NCBI GenBank assembly: GCA_024741835.1
Contig: JAENRP010000207.1
Span: 1-64,000 of the forward strand
Reading direction: 5' to 3'
Origin: Diplocarpon mali
Lineage: Eukaryota > Ascomycota > Leotiomycetes > Helotiales > Drepanopezizaceae
Length of the DNA: 64,000 nucleotides
Shown here in pieces: positions 57,702 through 64,000 of this stretch. The notes beneath the pieces are model-generated. The model ran no database searches and had not been told where the DNA came from. It was given only the letters and a program-made list of their open reading frames with translations. A program made the translations under genes and the position numbers. Numbering within the stretch: the first letter of the stretch is position 1; each line of letters opens with the position of its first letter.

Positions 57702-57855
57702 CAACTCCTAGGCCCACCCTATAAGTTAGGTTATATAGTCTTATAAAGGAAAGTTTTTAAATCAACTCTTAGGCCTAGACTATAAGTCAAATTATATAAT
57801 CTTATAAAGGAATATCTTTTAAGAAATTTGACTCCTAGTCCTACCTTATAAGTAG
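57702..57855 (+). repeat. Three palindromic units after pol (Copia-1d)
   Basis: Units at about 57,702, 57,763 and 57,828. Same trio as in 1a, 1b and 1c. Confidence 0.85.
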
Positions 57856-57991
57856 GATTGGTGATTTTAATAGAAGTTGCTATTAATTGATTGTTTTTAA
57901 TTTAAAGAGATACTTAAGAGTTAGATTAGCGTAAAAGGATAATTATTATTTTCCCAATTGCAGGTCAATTAGAGTAAGGTCTAAGTAAGGG

Positions 57992-58186
57992 TATTAAGAT
58001 AGGTGATACAGCTATTACTCTAATATATTATTATATAACCCTACTACTTAATCAATAGGATATTAATATATATATAGCTATAGGGAAGAAAGGGGTAACC
58101 TTCCTTCCCTAACTCTTACTAATATATCGACCATCGACCTCTAGAAGTTTCCTATACCTACTGCGCCGACTCACTTAAGCTCAATA
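57992..58186 (+). repeat. Copia-1d 3' LTR (195 bp)
   Basis: Ends GCGCCGACTCACTTAAGC then TCAATA. The outer end is better kept than in the 5' LTR. Followed by TAATA and Copia-C3 leader. Confidence 0.94.
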
Positions 58187-59527
58187 TAATAAGCGTTATC
58201 TTAATAATAAAACAGTAGCTACTCCCCTTCTGGAGCGCTATGTAATAATCTAAGCTTATGCAAGATTCGTCACTATGGCTGAATTATCAGGACTGATAGC
58301 TGAGATTATTAGCTTAATTGCTAAAAGTACTCTACTGCCTGAATCACCTATTTTTAAAGGGACTAATATATAGTACCTTAAACTCGAATTTAATAGTTTA
58401 TCTCCTCCTTCTCTTCCTTTTCCTCCTTTCGATAACTCTATATATAAATATACAAATAAGATATTGTTGTTATCTTCGGCTACCCTTAGCCTCCCTAAGT
58501 CTTAAAAGCTTAAAGGCGCAGAGGACTATAGCTAATAGAGGAATAAGGTTTTGAACCTTGCAAAGTCAAACGCCTTGATTATGCATCTTTATATAAAAGC
58601 TAGAATATATGCTCTACCTAAGGTTGACTTATAGGACCGTTCTATTACAAATAAGGAAAGGGATAATTGGGTTAGATAGGAAGTTAAGGAATCTTAGATA
58701 AAGCTTGCTATTATATTTAATTGTAAACTAGGCCTACTAGTTTATATAGAAGGCGATAAATCTACCTTAGATATATAGGAAGCTCTTTAAAAATAGTACG
58801 AAGGATCTGGAATAGTGCTTGAATATAATGCTATATAGACCTACGTCACTATTAAATATAATAACTTCAATTCACTCAAAGCTTACGTTATCGCTTTTAG
58901 GCTTTCGATTATTAAATTAGAAGCTCTCGACTCTGCCTCTCCCTCTTACTAGCACCCTATTATATTTATTGCTAGCTGTTCCAATAGATGGCCTATTTAG
59001 GCAGATTGATAACGCTTTAACCTTCGCTTAGCTATAGTAGCTGGACGAAAATCAGAGATTACGCTTAAAGCTCTTATTAAAGATATTACTAACGAAGCTC
59101 GAGCCTTATAGAGTTTAAAGATAAATGGAACTGTCTTATATAGTAATAAATCGGCTAGCAAGCTGCATTCCTCTGACTATAAGAAGTCAGATAATAAGGG
59201 AGGTTTTAAAGACTTAAAGAAGAGCACCTCTAGGAATACTACCAACTCCCTTAACTTCCTTAACTCCCTCTGTCCTTATTGCAAGCAACTAGAGCCATAC
59301 TATAAGGTAGAAGATTGCTTTGCAATTAATAAATCGAAAAGAGAGGCCTAGGAGAAGGACTTAGGGAAGAAGTACGTATTCCGTTACCTTAAAGGTAAGG
59401 ACGATAAGTCCTTGCTATTATTACTAAAAGGTAAGAAGCCTTTTAAGAAGATTCAAAAGGAAGACGAAGAGTTAGATAATGACCTCTTTAGGCATACTAT
59501 GCTATTACTAACCCTAGGGCTAATTCT

Positions 59528-59608
59528 CACTCGCGAGCCAGGCCTAGAAGTCAATTCCAACTCCTCCCTAAGGCCAATTTCCACTTGCAGGCCAGGCCTA
59601 AGAGTCAG
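59528..59608 (+). repeat. Two palindromic units in Copia-C3 after the zinc knuckle
   Basis: Units at 59,528-59,554 and 59,581-59,608, in frame. They read T-R-E-P-G-L-E-V-N-S and T-C-R-P-G-L-R-V-S-S. Their DNA is in the opposite orientation to units such as 16,917, yet the peptide is nearly the same. Confidence 0.88.
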
Positions 59609-60988
59609 TTCTTCTACTTACTTCTTATTAAAATTGAGGAATCGTTAGCTATATAATATAGGTACTAGTAAGTATATCTCTAATAATCTCTTTAAGTTCA
59701 CTTCCTATACTACTTAAGATAATCTACCCTTCTTAAGTATAGTTAATAGATCTATTTAACCTTTTAGCATTAGTACTTGTAAAGTCAACGCACTTAAATC
59801 TAATAGAAAGGTATATATTCTTAAGTTAATTAATACTCTTTATATACCTTAATCTCCTATCTGCTTATACTTAAGTAGCAAATTCAATAAAATCAAAAGC
59901 TTCTATCGAAATAGTAAGCTATTCTTATCTAATAAGAAGGAAATTTACACTATTGATAATAATATGTATATTAACGAGGAATAGCCTTCTACTAACTCCT
60001 CTAGTTATGTAAGTGGATATGCTCTCTTAGCTACTATTGAGAATAGACCTTTTGATATTAAGCTCTAGTACCGTCGATTAGGCCACGCTGGCCTATAAAC
60101 GGTTAGAAAGACCTAATCTGCTATTACCAATATATAGATTAAGGAAATAAAATCAGGGAAGATGCGAATTTGCGCTCCTTGCAAGAAAGGCAGACCTCTC
60201 TGATATATTAATAAACGTTCAGCTTACCCTCGACTTATAAAGGCACTTAACGAGCTATACGTCAACGTAGTTCATCTAAAGCCAACTGGCCTTAATAGCT
60301 ACAAATACGCTTCTATCTTTACTTGCGCAGTTATAATAGTTAAATAGGGATAGACTTATATAAATAAATCTAATGCCTTTAAGGCAAATAAGAAGATGAT
60401 CATCCTCTTATAAACTTAATACAATCGCATAATTAAGTAGTAGAGAACTAATAGAAGTAAGGAGTACTCTCTTATATAGATGCGAATACTTATAGAAAAC
60501 CTTAGTATAGTTTTAGAGGAATCTACTCCATATATATTAGAATAAGACGGCAGATTGGAACGATTAATTCGTATACTAATGGAAAAGTTGCAAATAGCTA
60601 TAATTGACTAAAATATCCCCTCCTTTCTCTAGCCTTACCTTCTTCTTTCGATAATATATATTACTAATCTTACCGCCTCTAATATTCTAAGTGGCAAGAC
60701 TTTATATAAGGTCTTTTGGAATAATATTAAGCCTAATAAGCCTTATACTCCCTCTATTAAGCATCTCTAAGTACTAGGCTATCGCATCTATATGCTAATT
60801 GAAAAAGAAAGGCGAACTTAAAGTAACAAACTCGCTCTAAGAGCAAAGGTAGGTACTCTTATCGGATTTGATAGTAGAAGTATCTATCAGATCTATATAC
60901 TATCGCAAATAGGTGAAAAGATTATTCGATCATCTTACGTTCGATTTGATAAAGATAGCCTAATTATAAAGCCGCAATTAAGAGGTGA

Positions 60989-61110
60989 TTTGACTCTTAG
61001 TCTAGGACTGCGAGTTAATTCTTACTCTTACGATTTCACTCCTAGGCTGGGACCGCGAGTCAATACTAACTCTTATAATGATTTCACTCCTAGGCCGGGA
61101 CCAGGAGTTA
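60989..61110 (+). repeat. Three palindromic units in the Copia-C3 integrase-RT linker
   Basis: Units at about 60,989, 61,037 and 61,085, 48 bp apart, in frame: T-L-S-L-G-L-R-V-N-S, T-P-R-L-G-P-R-V-N-T and T-P-R-P-G-P-G-V-N-S. C1 has two here. The 48-bp period, a multiple of three, keeps the frame. Confidence 0.9.
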
Positions 61111-62914
61111 ATTCTGATTTAAGAGAAGCTAATAAAGCTGAGCTTCCAACTTTAAGAAAGAGAAGAAGACCTCCTAGTTTAAAGAATAAGGCTTACCCTC
61201 AGCCTTCCGAGAAGAGAGCTACTCGCTTAACTCATACTCTTAGATTCAAAGCTGATAACTCTAATAATAAAGAAGCCTATTTAAGCGCCTTCTATATAGC
61301 CTTACTCGACTCTTTATACCCAAATGACTTGAAAACAGTCGAATAAGCCCTCTCTTACGCTAATGCTAATAAATGGCGATCTGCGATCAACTTTAAGTAT
61401 AATTCCCTCGCTTATAAGAATATATAGGTGGTAGTAAAACGCTTAGAACTCTTTAAAGACGATAGAGTACTTAAATTAAGGCTTATCTTTAAAATAAAAA
61501 GAGACTAAAACGGGGAAATCTCCTAATAGAAGGTCAGATTCGTTATACAAGGCTATATGCAATAATAAGGTCGAGATTACAATTAGACATTTGCTAGAGT
61601 ATGCAAATCTGCGGTTTAGAAGATCGCAATTGCGCTTATAGCGCTATACGACTTTGAGCTAGATCAGTTCGACATTAAGACAGCTTTCCTTAATTCAGAA
61701 GCTAACTCTAATATCTATATCAAATTACCTCTTAGATATACTTAAGATAAGGTCGTTCTCTTATCTTAAGACCACTGTCTCAAGCTTCTTAAGGCCTTAT
61801 ATAGCTTAAAGCAATCTCTACAACTATAGTAAGAAAAGCTACAGTCCGAGCTATAAAAGCTCGATTTTCAACCTTTTGATACTAATAATTACGTATATAT
61901 CAACCGCGCCTTTCGGATTTTCATTATTACCTACGTCGACGACTTCCTTATAGTAGTAAAGAAGGGTGATATATATAATAAGTTTAAGAGAGATCTTCGC
62001 AACCTCTTCGAAATCATAAGTGGCAAACCAGCTAACTACTTCTTAAGAGTATATATAGTTAGAGATCGATAAAATAAAACGATCTCACTTTATTAAGACG
62101 CCTATATTAATAAGGTTCTTAAACGTTTTTATATAACTAATTATAAGAGCGTACTAATACCTTTTGCTAATAGCTATGAAGTTTATATAGTCAAATTTGA
62201 AGGCTAAGCCACTCTATAGGAAGTAAAGCTATACTAGGAGATCTATAGTTCTCTATAGTACCTTACGCACTATATGCGTTAGGATATACTATACTATTGC
62301 TTTATTCTTAGCAAATTCCTTACTAACCCTTTGCTATAATATATAGCAGCTTTAAAATGAGTTTTATAGTACTTGCAAGAAACGCGATTCTATTATACTA
62401 CCTTCGGAAGTAAAACAACTGACCTAGAGCTTTAGAAATTGCATAGCTACTGCGATTCTAACTAAGCAAGTGATAGAGGAAGTAGAGCCTCCTATTCTAG
62501 GGCTATCTTCTTCTTTAATAATAGCGTAATTAGCGCCTCCTTTAAGCAATAGACTATTATCGCTCTCTTATCTATAGAAGTAGAGTACGTTACTATATGC
62601 AAATTCGCATAAGAGGCCTCTTAGATACGCTAGGTACTTAAGGAAATAGGCTACGCTAGCGACGATGCTACTAAAGTCGAAATGATCTACGATAACTAAG
62701 GAGCCCTTTATCTTACCGAAAACCTTGAATATTATTAGAGAATGAAGTATATCGATATTAAGTTCTATTATATTTGGCAAGAACTTCAGAAAGGCCATTT
62801 GGACCTCTAGTATACGAATACCAAAGATAACGCCGCCGACGGCCTTACTAAGAGTTTAAATAGCTCTAACTACGCCGCCTTTATCAAATTGTTAAATATG
62901 AAGGTTCTGTACCT

Positions 62915-62993
62915 CGATTAAGGGGTAATTTTTTTTTGCACCTCTATTATAGGGTGATTTTTTTTACACTTCCATTAAGAGGTGATTTTTTTT
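62915..62993 (+). repeat. Tandem ~29-bp unit after Copia-C3 pol
   Basis: Blocks of GGTGATTTTTTTT alternate with CACCTCTATTATAG-type sequence. Counterpart of 25,187-25,275. Confidence 0.78.
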
Positions 62994-63020
62994 ACTCTTA
63001 GGCCAGGCCTGCGAGTAGAT
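62994..63020 (+). repeat. Palindromic unit after Copia-C3 pol
   Basis: ACTCTTAGGCC then AGGCCTGCGAGT, a clear inverted repeat. Non-coding position. Confidence 0.85.
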
Positions 63021-63175
63021 TTTGACTTACTAAGGGGTGGATTTTGCGCTAGCAAACTCTACTCTATTTCCTATATCTGCAGGTTGATTTTTATGCGAAA
63101 CTATAGACTATAACAAAAGTTATAATATTATATATATTGCTAGCGAGTACCTTTAAAGGTCTCCTTAGAGGGGTA
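63021..63175 (+). other. Copia-C3 3' untranslated tail
   Basis: No gene. It ends in a purine-rich CCTTAGAGGGG before the 3' LTR, the likely polypurine tract. Confidence 0.6.
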
Positions 63176-63416
63176 TATTATAAAAATGCCCGTTATATAT
63201 TTGTTATATAATCTATCATATGATATATCATATATATAATATGTCATATAACTTGCCATATGACTTAATAGCAGCCCTTATTAAATAGCTCGTAGTTAGA
63301 GAGCTCTTATAAATAAAGATATAAGACACCCAACATCGTCGTTTGTACCTCATACTTCTTCGTGCCCTCTTCTAGTTTACTATCAAGTTCACTATCAGAG
63401 AACCTTCATTGCTACA
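63176..63416 (+). repeat. Copia-C3 3' LTR (241 bp)
   Basis: The inner half is eroded (TATTATAAAAATGCCCGTTA); the outer half is well kept (ACACCCAACATCGTCG, ending ATTGCTACA). Then GAATC. Confidence 0.95.
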
Positions 63417-63421
63417 GAATC

Positions 63422-64000
63422 GTTAGTAGATCATTATCTTTAATAATATAATAATTGCTGCTTTGCTATAACCTCCTTCTTAAGTACTACTTAAGTAATA
63501 AAAAAATGTAAGTACGCGCAGGTAAGTAAGAAAAGATAAAAAGGAAGGTAGTAATAGCAAGTGTAAGAATATATCTTATAGTAAAATAAAAAATAAATAA
63601 AAAAATTGCCAATAGCTTGCAATTAAAAATATCGGATATCGTTAATCTAGGACCTTTTCAGGTCTGGTTATGCCCTGATAGGCCTTTATACCTATCCCTC
63701 CTTTCTAATAGTTATCGAATTAGTGTCTACCAGTTGCTAAAGGGCCTAATTTGGATTAGCTTTTATTATAGCATTAGTAGGGTTGCTAGCGCTATCGATC
63801 TAATGTATCTCTATAAGCTCCCTATTCTTATACGATTGTCGAATAGCTATTATATCAATTATTAATCGCTTCTCCTTTATAGTACCCAATTTGATAATAT
63901 ACTTATATAAGGAGAGGGAATCTATATATATAATAGTAGAGAGGCGGGGTAGACTTAGCTTAGCTATTACTATATCGATCGTTATAGCTATAGAAACTAG
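63422..64000 (+). mobile_element. Element G, right part, unidentified
   Basis: It continues the sequence broken by Copia-C3 at 51,909. It has an A/G-rich block (63,485-63,605) similar in style to 50,440-50,640. It also has an 83-codon open stretch from 63,617 that starts at TTG, not ATG, and matches no family I know. RIP signature continues to the window end. No LTR, polymerase motif or RNA gene was recognised. Confidence 0.35.

Larger units (their letters stand above)
52270..58186 (+). mobile_element. Copia-1d, complete 5.9-kb copia element in the Copia-C3 leader
   Basis: 195-bp LTRs lie at 52,270-52,464 and 57,992-58,186, with TAATA at 52,265-52,269 and 58,187-58,191. Primer site GGTTATAAGCC at 52,465. 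Colinear with 1b and 1c. Deepest and therefore youngest insertion of its chain, yet already heavily mutated. Confidence 0.96.
58275..62921 (+). pseudogene. Copia-C3 gag-pol polyprotein, RIP-stopped but otherwise well preserved
   Basis: ATG at 58,275 (M-A-E-L-S-G-L-I-A-E) starts one frame of 1,549 codons to TAA at 62,919-62,921. Capsid is followed by knuckle C-P-Y-C-K-Q near 59,271, then V-E-D-C-F. Two palindromic units follow, then protease (P-F-S-I-S-T near 59,760), pre-integrase Y-R-R-L-G-H-A-G near 60,071, C-A-P-C near 60,173 and integrase. Three more palindromic units precede a basic stretch L-R-K-R-R-R-P-P, and reverse transcriptase has F-D-I-K-T-A-F-L-N near 61,668 and intact Y-V-D-D at 61,932-61,943. 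RNase H has Y-D-N near 62,691 and A-D-G-L-T-K near 62,836. Over thirty in-frame stops make it inactive. The open run 60,990-61,346 is a piece of this frame. Confidence 0.92.
51910..63416 (+). mobile_element. Copia-C3, copia element holding Copia-1d; best preserved copy
   Basis: 241-bp LTRs lie at 51,910-52,150 and 63,176-63,416, flanked by GAATC at 51,905-51,909 and 63,417-63,421. The primer site GGTTATGAGCCC at 52,151 is unmutated. Copia-1d interrupts the leader. Gag-pol (58,275-62,921) is a single 1,549-codon frame with an intact ATG, intact C-P-Y-C knuckle half and intact Y-V-D-D. It still has many RIP stops. It is colinear with C1 and C2. Confidence 0.96.

Noticed and set aside
58318..58554. 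Plus-strand open frame of 78 codons, Leu-rich
   Set aside because: Out of phase with the Copia-C3 gag, which begins at 58,275 and covers the same bases with capsid-like content shared by C1 and C2.
63617..63865. 83-codon open stretch as a gene
   Set aside because: Starts at TTG, resembles no family, and lies in RIP-mutated unidentified element G. Reported only within that element.

Overview
The window is a block of nested, dead LTR retrotransposons with no recognisable host gene. It most likely comes from the AT-rich heterochromatin of a filamentous ascomycete (Pezizomycotina). The main sign is repeat-induced point mutation (RIP): CpA has become TpA and TpG has become TpA throughout. Gln codons CAA/CAG therefore read TAA/TAG, Trp TGG reads TAG, and zinc-knuckle Cys and His codons have become Tyr, while the reading frames themselves mostly stay in register for kilobases. 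Comparing copies shows the change directly: Lys-Trp is AAGTGG at 783 but AAGTAG in the sister copy near 21,511. CpG sites have decayed as well.

The host sequence is an old minus-strand copia-type element, Copia-C2, visible at 3,949-4,136 and 30,563-31,965. Three large insertions split it. The first is element D at the left edge (minus strand, ending at 3,948), which itself carries a truncated Copia-1a (1-2,716). The second is Gypsy-A (4,137-30,562, target duplication TTATA), interrupted by Copia-B inside reverse transcriptase (8,320-15,929, TATTC), Copia-1b inside integrase (17,308-23,444, AGAAC) and Copia-C1 five bases into its 3' LTR (24,745-30,312, minus, TATTA). The third is Gypsy-E, starting at 31,966. 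It is interrupted by a 505-bp miniature LTR element (TRIM, 34,376-34,880, GGATT), by Gypsy-F (35,484-48,959, AAGAG, itself holding minus-strand Copia-1c at 42,552-48,466, AATTA), and near 50,126 by an unidentified element G. G holds Copia-C3 (51,910-63,416, GAATC), which holds Copia-1d (52,270-58,186, TAATA). The deepest chain is C2 > E > G > C3 > 1d.

The copia families are single-frame gag-pol polyproteins (capsid, protease, integrase, reverse transcriptase, RNase H). In the three gypsy elements pol lies in the -1 frame relative to gag. Gypsy-A and Gypsy-F end pol with a chromodomain, which makes them chromoviruses. Three copia families and the TRIM place the same primer-binding sequence, GGTTATGAGCCC or a RIP-decayed form, directly after the 5' LTR. 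It is complementary to the anticodon arm of initiator tRNA-Met, so they probably use a half-tRNA primer.

The most unusual feature is a dispersed GC-rich palindrome of about 25 bp, with roughly 47 copies across Gypsy-A, Copia-1 and Copia-C. It usually sits in frame at inter-domain linkers and encodes nearly the same peptide (T-P-R-P-G-L-R-V-N-S type) in either orientation. It behaves like a eukaryotic counterpart of the Rickettsia palindromic elements. A second new-looking signal is that RIP damage fades toward the two outer ends of every complete element, so the outer half of each LTR is preserved and the inner half eroded. Coordinates of LTRs and target duplications were read base by base. 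Domain limits and untranslated regions are approximate.
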